Source: a virus. Taken from it: a stretch of DNA of 33,464 nucleotides. Positions 1-8,132 of this stretch are shown here, piece by piece (the stretch's first letter is position 1; each line of letters opens with the position of its first letter). The position numbers and the translations under genes are program-made. The notes under the pieces are model-generated. The model was not told the DNA's origin. It was given only the letters and a program-made list of their open reading frames with translations, and searched no databases. The stretch covers positions 1-33,464 of the IMG/VR virus record IMGVR_UViG_3300043543_000508; one strand, 5' to 3'.

Positions 1-1329
1 CAGCAGGCAGCCGAAGCCCGTGCCATGCACCGCCGCGACCCCCGTCCCTTTCCGGGCGAACGTCTCGAAATTGGTCCCCCACGCCAGCCAGCGGTCCGGC
101 TGCCAGCGGTTCCGCAGCGCCCCCGAGACACAGGCCACGTCGGCGTCGAGCGCGCGGAACAGCCGTTCGAGCGCGTCGCCTGGTGGCAGAACATCATCCT
201 CCACGATCAGCAGCCAGTCCCCGGCGACGTGGCGTCGGACCGCGGCGTAGAGGCGCACCATGACCCGCTGCACGTCCCGGATGATCGGCTGATTGCCCCA
301 TCGCTGCTGGTCGGCCAGGCCCGGCCGGGGGCACGGGACACGGCTGAAGGCCGTGTCGCAGGGGAGAGTCGCCAGCCAGCGGCGGACCAGCCCGGCGAAG
401 TCACTGTCGCCGCTGCACTCGACCGCGTGCACGGTGATTCCGTGCCGTCGGGCCGCCACGGCTTCGCACCAGCCGCTCAAGCGCGGCCACCAGGTCCTGC
501 GGCCGGACAGGGGCAGGACGACCGTCACGGGTTCCTGCGCCAGGCCGGCGATCGCGGAGTAATCCAGCGGCGCGCCATTCCGCAGCATGGCCGCCGGGTG
601 CCGACGGTATTGATAGACCGCCGGGGATTTGGCGGCCTGCCAGCCCGTCCGCAGGAGGAGTCGCCAGACCTGCCAGTCGGCGTGCGACTGGACGGTCGGC
701 TGCCACTGTTCGTCCACGGCGGCGAGCGCCGCTTCCCACGCCTCGCGGCGAACGATGGCCCCGGCGTGGATGAAGTTGGTCCGCTCGATGTCGCCGCCGG
801 AAAACTGTCGCAGGGCCGAGGACTCGCCGAACTCTTGCACGTCGGAATAGACCACCCCCACCAGGGGGGAGCGGAATTCCTTCAGCCCCGCGGCCAGGTA
901 GTTGGGGGGGAGCCGGTCGTCCGCGTCCAGGCAGACCACGAAGGGAGCGCGGGTCACGGCGAACGCCCGCTGGCGGGCGCGGAACACGTTCCGGGCCTCG
1001 ATCCGCTCGTACCGCACGCCCCGCTCTCGGTAGCGGGCGGCGACTTCCGGCGTGTCGTCGCTGCTGGCGTCGTCGATCACCACGGTCTCCGCCGGGGGGA
1101 GCGTCTGCGCCAGGACCGAATCCAGGGCCTCGGCCAGATAGCGGCCGTAGTTGTGGCAGATGACCGCCACCGCGCAGGGAGCGCTGGGACGTGCGACGGG
1201 GCGGGTCGGCGGGGGCGGGGGGGCGCAGGGGAGTGAGTCCAGCGCCACCTGCCGCGGATCGGCCACCTGGCCGCACCGCGTGCACCGGACCAGCTCGATT
1301 GTCCGCCAGTCGCACTGCCGCTCAGTCAT
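1..1329 (-). CDS. Two-domain family-2-type glycosyltransferase, 3' end cut by window edge
   Basis: The reading frame opens with ATG at 1329 and stays open for 443 codons to position 1, so the C-terminus lies outside the window. After an N-terminal CxxC segment (residues 16-19), residues ~53-250 look like a GT-A glycosyltransferase: the start AVAVICHNYGRYLAEALDSV, then IDDASSDDT (85-93) and LDADD (134-138), the usual nucleotide-sugar and metal-binding acidic motifs. A second sugar-transferase-like unit follows, with WLLIVEDDVLPP around residue 373-384. It lies directly downstream of distal tail genes, so it probably adds sugars to tail fibres, host surface polymers or phage DNA. The acceptor cannot be read from sequence. 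It is the last leftward gene seen in the late operon. Confidence 0.75.
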   Translation of the reverse strand, partial: MTERQCDWRTIELVRCTRCGQVADPRQVALDSLPCAPPPPPTRPVARPSAPCAVAVICHNYGRYLAEALDSVLAQTLPPAETVVIDDASSDDTPEVAARYRERGVRYERIEARNVFRARQRAFAVTRAPFVVCLDADDRLPPNYLAAGLKEFRSPLVGVVYSDVQEFGESSALRQFSGGDIERTNFIHAGAIVRREAWEAALAAVDEQWQPTVQSHADWQVWRLLLRTGWQAAKSPAVYQYRRHPAAMLRNGAPLDYSAIAGLAQEPVTVVLPLSGRRTWWPRLSGWCEAVAARRHGITVHAVECSGDSDFAGLVRRWLATLPCDTAFSRVPCPRPGLADQQRWGNQPIIRDVQRVMVRLYAAVRRHVAGDWLLIVEDDVLPPGDALERLFRALDADVACVSGALRNRWQPDRWLAWGTNFETFARKGTGVAAVHGTGFGCLL

Positions 1330-1348
1330 CACGGACCCCAATCCACCG

Positions 1349-1906
1349 TCACGGAAATGCAGACAGGTGCAAAAAGAACGCGGCCTGGGGGCCGACCTGA
1401 CCACCCGTGCCGCCGCCGCCACCACCACCGCCGCCGCCGTCGACCTCAACCACGAGCTCCAGCGCGTAGAGCCGCACGTCGGTCCCACCGATCGTCTCGT
1501 TCCGGCGGGCGAAGACCAGCATCAGGATGGACGGCGCGCTGAAATCGTAGCTGCCGGGAGTGACCCACAGCGGGAACGTGTACAGCCCTTCCCCGACGAT
1601 GTGGTCCGGGAAGTAGGTTCCCGACGCCCATTGCCCGCCCCCCGCGGCGGTGAGCCGCGCTTCCAACAGGCGCGCTCCGTGGATCAGGCGGTCGGCGTAA
1701 ATCCGCAGCGTCGCACTGGACGGGAGCGCCGACGGGGGCTGGACGAAGAGATTCAGGACCTTGCCGTGCAGCGACGTGAACTCGGCGTAATCGCCGAGGT
1801 CGGGCGCGTCGGGATCGTCGTCGACCGCCGACCAGACGGGTCCGGGCGGGACGACGGTCCAGCCTTCCGCCCCAGCGTCGGCGACGGGTCGGAGCGTCTC
1901 GGGCAC
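1349..1906 (-). CDS. Distal tail or fibre-associated protein with polyglycine C-terminal tract
   Basis: A 185-residue protein starting with GTG at 1906, directly after the stop of the upstream gene at 1908; a GGAG element lies just before the start. No family is recognised. The body (residues ~25-150) is rich in beta-strand-like segments and aromatic residues, as in fibre or receptor-binding accessory proteins. It ends in a run of ten glycines encoded by repeated GGC/GGT triplets, followed by a short hydrophobic end. Gly-rich tips occur in phage adhesins, so a role in the tail tip or host contact is inferred from position and composition only. The glycosyltransferase start follows 20 bases downstream, which suggests co-expression. 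Confidence 0.6.
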   Translation of the reverse strand: MPETLRPVADAGAEGWTVVPPGPVWSAVDDDPDAPDLGDYAEFTSLHGKVLNLFVQPPSALPSSATLRIYADRLIHGARLLEARLTAAGGGQWASGTYFPDHIVGEGLYTFPLWVTPGSYDFSAPSILMLVFARRNETIGGTDVRLYALELVVEVDGGGGGGGGGGTGGQVGPQAAFFLHLSAFP

Positions 1907-1907
1907 G

Positions 1908-2570
1908 TCAGTCTCCGTAGTTCTTGCCCAGCACGAACCCGTCGTAGAGGGCCTGCCCGTAGCTGTCCAGGCCCACGCAGAGGAACCCGTACCAGTCCCA
2001 GCGGCGGGGGGTCGAGGTGATGGTCGGGACCACGTTCCCCGGCCAGCGGATCCCCGCGAACCACTCCAGCGCGTGGCCGCCGGCGTCGTCCTGGGCGATC
2101 CGCACGGCGAACCGCTGCCCGACGGAGACCTGGGAGACGCTCAGGGTCGCGTCCTGGTCGAGGGTCACGAGCTGAATGTTGTCCGCCAGCAGGTCGAGGA
2201 CGATCGTCGCCGCCGGGGTCGGGGCGTGCAGCAGACTGTACGACGAGCGGCCGCGGAGCTTCCCCGCGTCGGACAGGAGCCAGTTGCTGTCCTTCAGCAG
2301 TCGGCCCGTCGTCCCGTCCCAGCGGACGAGGGCGGTGTCGGTCGACGAGTCCGGGCCGCGGACGTCCCCCGCGCCGTCGGCCAGCTCGGCCAGTTCGGCG
2401 TCGACGTAGTGCTTGGTGGCCGCGTCCTGCGGGTCGACCGGATCGGTCAGGTTCGTCAAGCGAAACCCGCCCACCGACTGGTTCGCGGTCCAGACCCGCG
2501 AGCCGTCCCGGTGGATCACCTCGTCGGCCAGGTCGGCCACGGTCGGGGGGAGCGTTTCCAGGAGCAGCAT
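1908..2570 (-). CDS. Tail fibre-like protein
   Basis: A 220-residue protein, ATG at 2570. Residues ~31-60 read FRLTNLTDPVDPQDAATKHY, the motif seen again and again in phage tail fibre proteins, where the shaft repeats the pattern 'L-x-N-[LV]-x-x-P-x-x-x-x-D-A-x-x-K-x-Y-V'. The middle carries a GDVRGPDSSTDTALVRWDGT stretch, also frequent in fibre and tail-needle proteins. The C-terminal third is probably a beta-structured receptor-binding or attachment head; its end (WDWYGFLCVGLDSYGQAL) is aromatic. It sits between two other distal tail genes in the late operon. The assignment is strong at the family level, but host range and receptor are not readable. Confidence 0.75.
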   Translation of the reverse strand: MLLLETLPPTVADLADEVIHRDGSRVWTANQSVGGFRLTNLTDPVDPQDAATKHYVDAELAELADGAGDVRGPDSSTDTALVRWDGTTGRLLKDSNWLLSDAGKLRGRSSYSLLHAPTPAATIVLDLLADNIQLVTLDQDATLSVSQVSVGQRFAVRIAQDDAGGHALEWFAGIRWPGNVVPTITSTPRRWDWYGFLCVGLDSYGQALYDGFVLGKNYGD

Positions 2571-2583
2571 GGTCGGGTCCCCG

Positions 2584-3228
2584 TCAGGCGTAAGCGAACT
2601 CCGCGATCAGTATGCCAGCGGCGACGCGCAGACTGAAGCGCTCCCGGTCGTCCCGCGGCCGGACGTCGGCCGGCGGCAGGTGGGCCTGCACCTGCACCTC
2701 GACCGCCGGACCCGGGTTGCCGTTCGGTTCGGCGTCGTCGCGGGGGGTGATCCGCACGACCCACAGCCCCGCCGAGGCCAGCGGGGGGAGGTCGAAGTCG
2801 TATGGCTGCTCCCCGCTGTACGGAACCAGCGCCAGGACGTGGGACGGATCGACCGGTGCGCCGGCGCTCCGGTTGGCCGTGATCTCGAACGCGGTGGCGT
2901 CGGGGGGATAGTCGGCCGCGGTCCAGGTGAGCCGGTAGCGGTGCCAGGGGAGCGGGGGGAGGAGGTGGCCGAAATCGTGCCCGCGCAGGCCGGGGCGGAC
3001 GCGGAGCAGGGTCAGGGGACAGGGGGCGTCATCGACGAGGAGCTGCCCGCTCACGCGGCGTTCGCGGGGGGCCGCCGTGGCGCCGATCAGCCGCCGGCCG
3101 GCATAGAGCTGATAGACCCAGCCCGTGGCGTACTCGGACAGGAAATCGACGTACACGGCCCGCGGCCCCAGCCAGCCGGTGCGATACGCCGTCAGACCGC
3201 CGAAGTAGTAGGGACTGTTCAGGACCAT
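2584..3228 (-). CDS. Distal tail (tip or baseplate-type) protein, unknown family
   Basis: A 214-residue protein, ATG at 3228, placed 6 bases after the stop of the gene before it and 13 bases before the fibre gene. It has no motif I recognise. It alternates aromatic and charged beta-strand-like segments, for example WHRYRLTWTAADYPPDATAF, consistent with Ig-like or beta-sandwich domains common in siphovirus tail tips. Position downstream of the tape measure is where lambda keeps M, L, I and J (tail tip) genes, so a tip or hub role is inferred. No enzymatic motif is visible. Confidence 0.55.
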   Translation of the reverse strand: MVLNSPYYFGGLTAYRTGWLGPRAVYVDFLSEYATGWVYQLYAGRRLIGATAAPRERRVSGQLLVDDAPCPLTLLRVRPGLRGHDFGHLLPPLPWHRYRLTWTAADYPPDATAFEITANRSAGAPVDPSHVLALVPYSGEQPYDFDLPPLASAGLWVVRITPRDDAEPNGNPGPAVEVQVQAHLPPADVRPRDDRERFSLRVAAGILIAEFAYA

Positions 3229-3234
3229 GGTGCG

Positions 3235-3618
3235 TCAGGCCGGAGTCAACTCGCGAAACTGCAGCTCGGCGAAGACCGACCAGCCGTAGTCGGCCTGCGG
3301 GGGGATCCATTCCTCGTGCGTGAAACGGAGGAACTCCACCTCGGGCCAGACGGCGGAGACCGTCCCGGTCTGCACGAGGTCGCCGATCACCCCCAGTCGT
3401 CCCCGCAGGGACCGCAGGAAGGCGAAGAGCTGCGGCTGCGTGAAGCCGTTGAAAATCCACATCGGAATGGTGAACTCGCGCTTCACCAGCCCCCCCTGGA
3501 GCACGCCGGTGCCGTGCAGGCCGAACACGGTAATCTCCGCCTCGTGGAATTCCCAGGCGGGGAGCGGGTGGGGGCGGACGATGCCGGGGATCGTGAAGCC
3601 AGCGTGGATCAGGGGCAT
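3235..3618 (-). CDS. Small minor tail protein downstream of tape measure
   Basis: A 127-residue protein, ATG at 3618, 9 bases after the tape-measure stop. It contains IPMWIFNGFTQPQLFAFLRS and a C-terminal segment ending LQFRELTPA, a pattern like the lambda M/HK97-type minor tail or distal-tail (Dit-like) beta proteins that begin the tail tip. It is inferred to join the tape-measure end to the tail tip because of its exact location. The size fits gpM-type proteins (about 110-130 residues). No catalytic residues are seen and the specific family assignment is uncertain. Confidence 0.55.
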   Translation of the reverse strand: MPLIHAGFTIPGIVRPHPLPAWEFHEAEITVFGLHGTGVLQGGLVKREFTIPMWIFNGFTQPQLFAFLRSLRGRLGVIGDLVQTGTVSAVWPEVEFLRFTHEEWIPPQADYGWSVFAELQFRELTPA

Positions 3619-3627
3619 GGGCGGCGC

Positions 3628-5406
3628 TTAACGGCGGGCAGCGGCCCGCGGCAGGGGTGCGGGGGCGGTGTTCGGACGGTGCGGGTCGCCGAGGACCTGC
3701 GTGTTCTTGCGGGTGTCGGCGCTATTCCGGCGGGTCTCCTCGGCGAGCTGCCGGACCGCCTGGGTATTCTGCTCGAGGGCCCCGACGAGGGCGCTGTTCC
3801 GGGGGGTCTCTTCGGCGAGCCGGCGGCCCGCCTGGGCAGGCGGCTCGACCGCCCCGGCCAGCTTGCGTTCAACGCCGCGCTTCACGTCGGCGGTGATCGC
3901 GCTCACGCCGCCGCCGAGCAGTCCCTGCGTGGAGACGGCCGCGCCCAGCCACGCGGCGTCCAGCGGACTCACTCCCACTGTGCGAGCCACGTGATACACC
4001 CCTGCCGCCGCCGTGCGCTGAAAGGCGATCTGACCGAGTGCTTCGAGGCGGGCCTGCAGTTCCTCGCCCACCAGGTCCCCCAGGTCGTCCCGGGTGACCG
4101 CCCGCCGTTCGCGGGCCACGGCCTGCCGGCGGGCCGCGGCGGCCCGGCCCCCGGTGGCGATCGCCACGTCCTCCGCGAACCCGCGGGTATCAGCCATGGT
4201 TTCGAGAGCTTTCCCGATCTCGGCCCGGTCCCGGAGCAGCCCCTCGATCGGGGAACTCGCTTCCGTCCCGAAGAGCTTCTGGATCAGCCCGGCCCGGCGT
4301 TCCGGCGCGACCCGCTCCAGTCCGGCGGCCAGCCGGTCGAGGACCGTCTGCACGTCCTCGCCGAGCAGGTCCACGTCCTCGGGCCGGAGCCGCAACTGGC
4401 GGAGCACGTCCACACGCTGGCGGTCCTCGCGGGCCCCGCGGAGCCGGTCGCCGAAGATCTTGACCGCGGTCGCGGCCTGGTCCGCCCCGGTCTTCTCCCG
4501 CAGCACGTCGAACGTGGCCAGGACTTCCGCGGGGGACATCACCCCCGCCAGTCCCTGGACCTTCCCCGCGAGCTGCGACAGGTCGGAGACCTGGAGGTCG
4601 GTGGCCTTGAACAGGCGTTGCGCGCCGACGAGGGCTTGGCGAAGGTTGTCGCTGGTCTTCTCCTGCCCGGTGGCGGCCAGGAACTGGCCGAGGGCCTGGG
4701 TCAGTTGCGTCGGGTCCTGATCGAGCAGGTTGCTGGCGGCCAGTCCCTGGAGCAGGTGCCGGAGGGCGTCCCCGCTGGCGTCGGAGACCGAGAAGCCGGA
4801 CGAGACGAGCTGCGTGGCCGCCTTGCGGGCGAAGTCGGACGAGACGCCGGTCTCCTCGGCGACGGCGAGGATCCGCTGGTCCGCCGCGCGGCCTTCGAGT
4901 TCCCGCAGGCCCGCCTGCACGGCGAACCGCCGGGCCTGTTCGTCCGCCTTGGCGGCGGCCTGCTCGGCCTCCTCGATCGCCTGCCGGTTGGCGTCCATCC
5001 AGCCCCGGACCGCCGCCGTCACGCTGACGTAGCCGGCGGCCAGTCCGGCCAGGCGGCTGGTGAGCTGTCCGACGCCGCTCGTCGCGCGTCCGGCCTGCTG
5101 CTCGAAGTCCCGCTGCGTCTGCCGGACGGCGGCGGCGTACTGTTCCTCGGTGAGCCGGTTCTGCTGTCGGAGCAGGTTGAGCTGCTCGAGCTGCCGCTGG
5201 TACCGCTGCTGGGGCGTGAGGAGTCCCTCGATGATCCGGCGGGCGGCCCGTTCGTGGGCCTGGGCCGCCTGGGCGTTCTTCCGCTCGGCGTCGTCGATCT
5301 GCGCGAGTTCCCGCTGATAGCTGGCGATTTCCCGGGCGAGGGCCTGCCAGGCGCGGACCGCGCCGGCGTCGTGGGCCTCGAGCGTGAATTCCACTTTCTC
5401 AGTCAT
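3628..5406 (-). CDS. Tail tape measure protein
   Basis: A 592-residue, mostly helical protein beginning MTEKVEFTLEAHDAG. The N-terminal third (residues ~15-190) is coiled-coil and rich in A, E, Q and R (for example RQLEQLNLLRQQNRLTEEQY), as in tape measure proteins. The middle (about 220-400) resembles the TP901-type tape-measure core (VSDLSQLAGKVQGLAGVMSP). The C-terminus has two imperfect copies of a (R/Q)LAEET-RNS motif. It follows the tail-assembly chaperone and overlaps its frameshifted end by 8 bases. By the usual ~1.5 angstrom per residue rule the tail would be roughly 90 nm, an estimate only. It is short for the class, with no obvious lytic domain. Confidence 0.85.
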   Translation of the reverse strand: MTEKVEFTLEAHDAGAVRAWQALAREIASYQRELAQIDDAERKNAQAAQAHERAARRIIEGLLTPQQRYQRQLEQLNLLRQQNRLTEEQYAAAVRQTQRDFEQQAGRATSGVGQLTSRLAGLAAGYVSVTAAVRGWMDANRQAIEEAEQAAAKADEQARRFAVQAGLRELEGRAADQRILAVAEETGVSSDFARKAATQLVSSGFSVSDASGDALRHLLQGLAASNLLDQDPTQLTQALGQFLAATGQEKTSDNLRQALVGAQRLFKATDLQVSDLSQLAGKVQGLAGVMSPAEVLATFDVLREKTGADQAATAVKIFGDRLRGAREDRQRVDVLRQLRLRPEDVDLLGEDVQTVLDRLAAGLERVAPERRAGLIQKLFGTEASSPIEGLLRDRAEIGKALETMADTRGFAEDVAIATGGRAAAARRQAVARERRAVTRDDLGDLVGEELQARLEALGQIAFQRTAAAGVYHVARTVGVSPLDAAWLGAAVSTQGLLGGGVSAITADVKRGVERKLAGAVEPPAQAGRRLAEETPRNSALVGALEQNTQAVRQLAEETRRNSADTRKNTQVLGDPHRPNTAPAPLPRAAARR

Positions 5407-5533
5407 GCGGGCGGGCCGTCAGAAACTGGAGCAGGAACAGGTCGACGTGGGTCGGGACGTACCAGCGGGGGGCCAGCCCCCGGGCCCAGCGGAGGGCGGC
5501 TAGGATGGCGGGGTCGGCGGTGGGAACGCTCCC
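5399..5533 (-). CDS. Probable -1 frameshift extension of the tail-assembly chaperone (T-like)
   Basis: Relative to the chaperone frame, the -1 frame is open through the chaperone stop and ends with TGA at 5399-5401, overlapping the tape-measure ATG (5406) by 8 bases. It reads like real protein: ILAALRWARGLAPRWYVPTH, then a hydrophobic DLFLLQFL. Lambda and most siphoviruses make a longer G-T chaperone by a -1 slip near the end of G. The exact slip site is not certain. Candidates are the CTGGGAGCGTTCCCACC region (about 5523-5540) or the C-rich stretch after it; neither is a perfect X-XXY-YYZ heptamer. Separate translation from an unseen start is the alternative. Confidence 0.5.
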   Translation of the reverse strand, partial: GSVPTADPAILAALRWARGLAPRWYVPTHVDLFLLQFLTARPHD

Positions 5534-6177
5534 AGTTGCTGCGCTGCCTCTCGGATCTTCTCGAAGTCGGAATAGACGGCCAGGATCAGGAGCAGGTTTT
5601 CGCTCGAAAAGAGGCGGGAGGCGACCTCGCCAGTGAGGCGATAGTTCCATTGCAGGGCGGCCAGGGCGTGTTCCGCGGCGGCCCGCAGGTCGAGGGGGCG
5701 TCCCGCGCGGAGGAAGTCGAGGCAGGCCTGCGTGGCCCACAGGGCCGAGTCGATCAGCCGCGCGTACTGTGGATCGGGACGGACTTCCCACTGTCCCGCG
5801 CGGAACTCGACCACCTGGGGGACGCGCTGGGCCTGCGGGACCAGCCAGGCGTGCCCGTCCCGCAGCGTGAGGGTCCGGCCGTCGATCGGCCGCGCGCGGA
5901 GCAGGTCGTCCGGCGTGGGGGGCGCGTCGGTCGGCCAGCCGATCCAATAGCCGGCCCCGGCGATCCAGGTCTGCCCCGGTCCCAGCCCCCAGGCCTGGGC
6001 GCCGGGGGTGAGCCAGCTCCAGAGCTGCCCCCCGAGTCGGCCGTCCGGTCCCTCCCCCACCAGGTCCTGACAGGCGGGTTGCTGGTCGTCGGGGCGGAGC
6101 AGTTCCCCCAGCCCCGCGGCCCGCAGGTGGTCGAGGTCGGCCCCGCGGCGATCGGGGAGATAGATCTGAAAGTGCAT
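5500..6177 (-). CDS. Tail-assembly chaperone, G-like
   Basis: A 225-residue protein (ATG 6177) between the tail tube and tape-measure genes, the place where siphoviruses encode the tail-assembly chaperone (lambda gpG and its frameshift product gpG-T). The C-terminal half (RPLDLRAAAEHALAALQWNY and following) is helical. The in-frame stop lies at 5500-5502, about 95 bases before the tape-measure start, and a -1 reading frame stays open over this gap to 5399. Function is inferred from position and from this overlapping frame; sequence similarity to gpG is not obvious. The N-terminal half is Trp- and Pro-rich and unlike typical gpG, so another connector role cannot be excluded. Confidence 0.6.
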   Translation of the reverse strand: MHFQIYLPDRRGADLDHLRAAGLGELLRPDDQQPACQDLVGEGPDGRLGGQLWSWLTPGAQAWGLGPGQTWIAGAGYWIGWPTDAPPTPDDLLRARPIDGRTLTLRDGHAWLVPQAQRVPQVVEFRAGQWEVRPDPQYARLIDSALWATQACLDFLRAGRPLDLRAAAEHALAALQWNYRLTGEVASRLFSSENLLLILAVYSDFEKIREAAQQLGAFPPPTPPS

Positions 6178-6201
6178 GCCGAACTCCCGCGCCGCCGGAC
6201 C

Positions 6202-7071
6202 TCAGACAGTGATCGCGGTGGCGGTATTGAGCGTCAGTGGTCCCACCGGGCGGGCGATCAGCCCGGGTTGCACGTCGTCCCCGCGGCGGGCGGCGATCGT
6301 GCCGACTTCCAGCGTCCCGGAACAGCCGATGGCCGTGTGCACCGCCGCCGCGTAATCGGCCCCCACCTTCTGGAAGAAGACGACCACGGTGGCCGGGACG
6401 GCCCCCACGCCGAGCAGTTCCTGGAGGATGGCCAGGTTCTTGACCTCGATCGTGAGACTGGGATCGAGGTCCCCCAGCCGGCCGTTGCGGGCCACGATCT
6501 CGCCGTCGCTGCGGACCGGCTGGAAGTTGATCCCGAACTGGACGCGGACCGACTGCACGCCGGTGAGCTGGGTCCCATTCACCAGCACGGGACCGAGGCG
6601 GTACATCGCCGGGACGTCGGGGGTTCCCTGGAGGGCCTGGGTGACGACCTGCAGCGGGTCATTGGTGCCGTCGAACAGCGGGTGGAACGTGAGCGTGAGC
6701 TGGGCCGGTTCGGCGGCGTCCTGCGTGGCGGAGATCCCCTCGGGGATCAGCTTCCCGCGGGTGGCGACCAGCGTCACGTGGCCGGCCGTGTCGAACGTCC
6801 CGCCGAAGGCCCGCTTCTGGAACTGGATCTTGCTCGGGGTGGTCAGCGTCAGGCCGTCCACGATCGACAGGCCGCTGGCCCCGAGGTGGCGGAGATCGAG
6901 GCAGGTGATGCCGATCCGCGGTTCGCGGACGGCGATGCCGCGGGCCAGGACGTGGCGGCTCCCGGCCGACCGCCCGACGAGCTGTTGGATGCCGGCGTTG
7001 GGCTCGGTGTCGATCGTGTCGGGAATCACGAGGTCGCCGAAGACGCTGGGAAAGGGGGTGTAGAGCTGCAT
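6202..7071 (-). CDS. Major tail tube protein (gpV position)
   Basis: A 289-residue protein, ATG at 7071, directly before the tail-assembly chaperone and after the tail-completion genes, the position of lambda gpV and other tube proteins. It is beta-rich with many T, G and V residues (for example KIQFQKRAFGGTFDTAGHVT and LTLTFHPLFDGTNDPLQVVT). It ends in ALTLNTATAITV-like strand sequence, as expected for a tube subunit. The second half could be an extra Ig-like domain. The call rests on gene order and composition; I see no diagnostic motif. It should be one of the most abundant virion proteins. Confidence 0.65.
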   Translation of the reverse strand: MQLYTPFPSVFGDLVIPDTIDTEPNAGIQQLVGRSAGSRHVLARGIAVREPRIGITCLDLRHLGASGLSIVDGLTLTTPSKIQFQKRAFGGTFDTAGHVTLVATRGKLIPEGISATQDAAEPAQLTLTFHPLFDGTNDPLQVVTQALQGTPDVPAMYRLGPVLVNGTQLTGVQSVRVQFGINFQPVRSDGEIVARNGRLGDLDPSLTIEVKNLAILQELLGVGAVPATVVVFFQKVGADYAAAVHTAIGCSGTLEVGTIAARRGDDVQPGLIARPVGPLTLNTATAITV

Positions 7072-7074
7072 GGT

Positions 7075-7605
7075 CTAGCCTCGACGACGGGTGCGGTAAC
7101 GGAGGCCGGGGGCCTGGGCCAGGGCGACGTAGCGGGCGCGGAGGGTGTCCGCGAGAAACCGCCGTTCGTCGGGGTTGATGGCCTTCAGCTCCTGGATGAT
7201 CTGCAGGATCGTGCGCTGGGCGCGACTCAATTCCGTCTGGCCGCGGCGGAAGCGGAAGCGTCCGCTGCCGCCGGCCAGGGGCAAGCGGAGGATCAGCGTG
7301 GCCCGGTGTTGCGTGGCGGTGACCTGCCGCTGGCGGGTGACGGTCTCCCGCGTGCGGCCGGTGAACACCAGCGGCAGCCGCAGCCCCAGCCGGGCCTTGA
7401 GCGCGGCGTACCGCCGGGAACGGGGGCGATAACCGTATTTGGCCGCGGCGAAGGCCTCGAAGTGCCAGGGAATGTGCCGCTCGTGGTGGGTCTCGACAGC
7501 CCGCCGGAGCGCGTCCCGCAGGAACCGGGCGTGGTCCCGGGCCAGCAGCCGCGGGTCGCGGGGGAAGTTCTCGGAGACCTGCAGGCGGGGGGGGGCGGTG
7601 GTCAT
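7075..7605 (-). CDS. Neck or minor tail completion protein (lambda gpZ/HK97 gp10-like)
   Basis: A 176-residue basic protein. ATG at 7605 is preferred because AGGAG lies five bases before it; an upstream in-frame ATG at 7626 falls inside the previous gene. The central segment runs EAFAAAKYGYRPRSRRYAAL, then KARLGLRLPLVFTGRTRETV. This 'Y-x-P-R-S-x-x-Y ... K ... PLV-x-(T/S)-G-x-x-R' pattern recurs in head-tail neck proteins of the gp10/gpZ type. It likely joins the connector to the tail. The C-terminus is rich in arginine. It ends 3 bases before the tail-tube start. Confidence 0.65.
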   Translation of the reverse strand: MTTAPPRLQVSENFPRDPRLLARDHARFLRDALRRAVETHHERHIPWHFEAFAAAKYGYRPRSRRYAALKARLGLRLPLVFTGRTRETVTRQRQVTATQHRATLILRLPLAGGSGRFRFRRGQTELSRAQRTILQIIQELKAINPDERRFLADTLRARYVALAQAPGLRYRTRRRG

Positions 7606-7613
7606 CGCGGCTC

Positions 7614-8129
7614 CTATTCGACCCATTCCAGCAGGAACGCGCACCACAGGGCGTCGGGTGTCCCGAAGCGGGACTCGCTGGCGGTGAGGACCTGCGGGGC
7701 CACCAGTTTCCGCCAGCCGGTCACGCCCCAGTGATTTCCACCGGGATGCGGCTGCCGGGACAAGTCGAGCATCTGCATCAAGACGGCGCCGACCGTGTTT
7801 CGGAAGTCGAGCTGCCGCTCGGCGTCGCTGAGCGCGGGATCGACGGGGAGCAGGAATTCGAGGAGCAGTTCGCCGCTGCCGGTGCTCAGCCGTGGCCGGC
7901 GGTGGTCCAGCCCGTCCTCGTCGAGGAGGACGGCGCAGGGGAGCAGGTCGTCGCGGGGTTGGGCCCCGGTCACAGGATCGCGGGGATCGAGGTCGAACAG
8001 ATGGATGCGGGTCCGGGCGGCGGCGGCGGTGTCGACGCCGCACGCCTGTTGCCAGGTGGGACACGCCGCCAGCAGCTCGGCCGCGGCGGCGAAGGGGAGC
8101 GACAGGGGGCCGACGGGAGTCAGGGGCAT
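7614..8129 (-). CDS. Head-tail connector or tail terminator protein
   Basis: A 171-residue protein, ATG at 8129, 3 bases after the stop of the preceding gene. It contains WQQACGVDTAAAARTRIHLF and GELLLEFLLPVDPALSDAER, alternating strands and helices as in tail-terminator/tail-completion proteins such as lambda gpU or HK97 gp9 analogues. Position between the head-tail joining gene and the neck protein supports a joint role. No residue-level motif allows a firm family. It is probably translationally coupled to its neighbours, since gaps on both sides are under 10 bases. Confidence 0.5.
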   Translation of the reverse strand: MPLTPVGPLSLPFAAAAELLAACPTWQQACGVDTAAAARTRIHLFDLDPRDPVTGAQPRDDLLPCAVLLDEDGLDHRRPRLSTGSGELLLEFLLPVDPALSDAERQLDFRNTVGAVLMQMLDLSRQPHPGGNHWGVTGWRKLVAPQVLTASESRFGTPDALWCAFLLEWVE

Positions 8130-8132
8130 GGC

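Noticed and set aside
2413-7734. Very long open frame (1773 codons) on the rightward strand
   Set aside because: It runs antisense across six well supported tail genes. High-GC codon use leaves the antisense frame open; composition (Gly, Arg, Asp, Val) is typical of such shadows.
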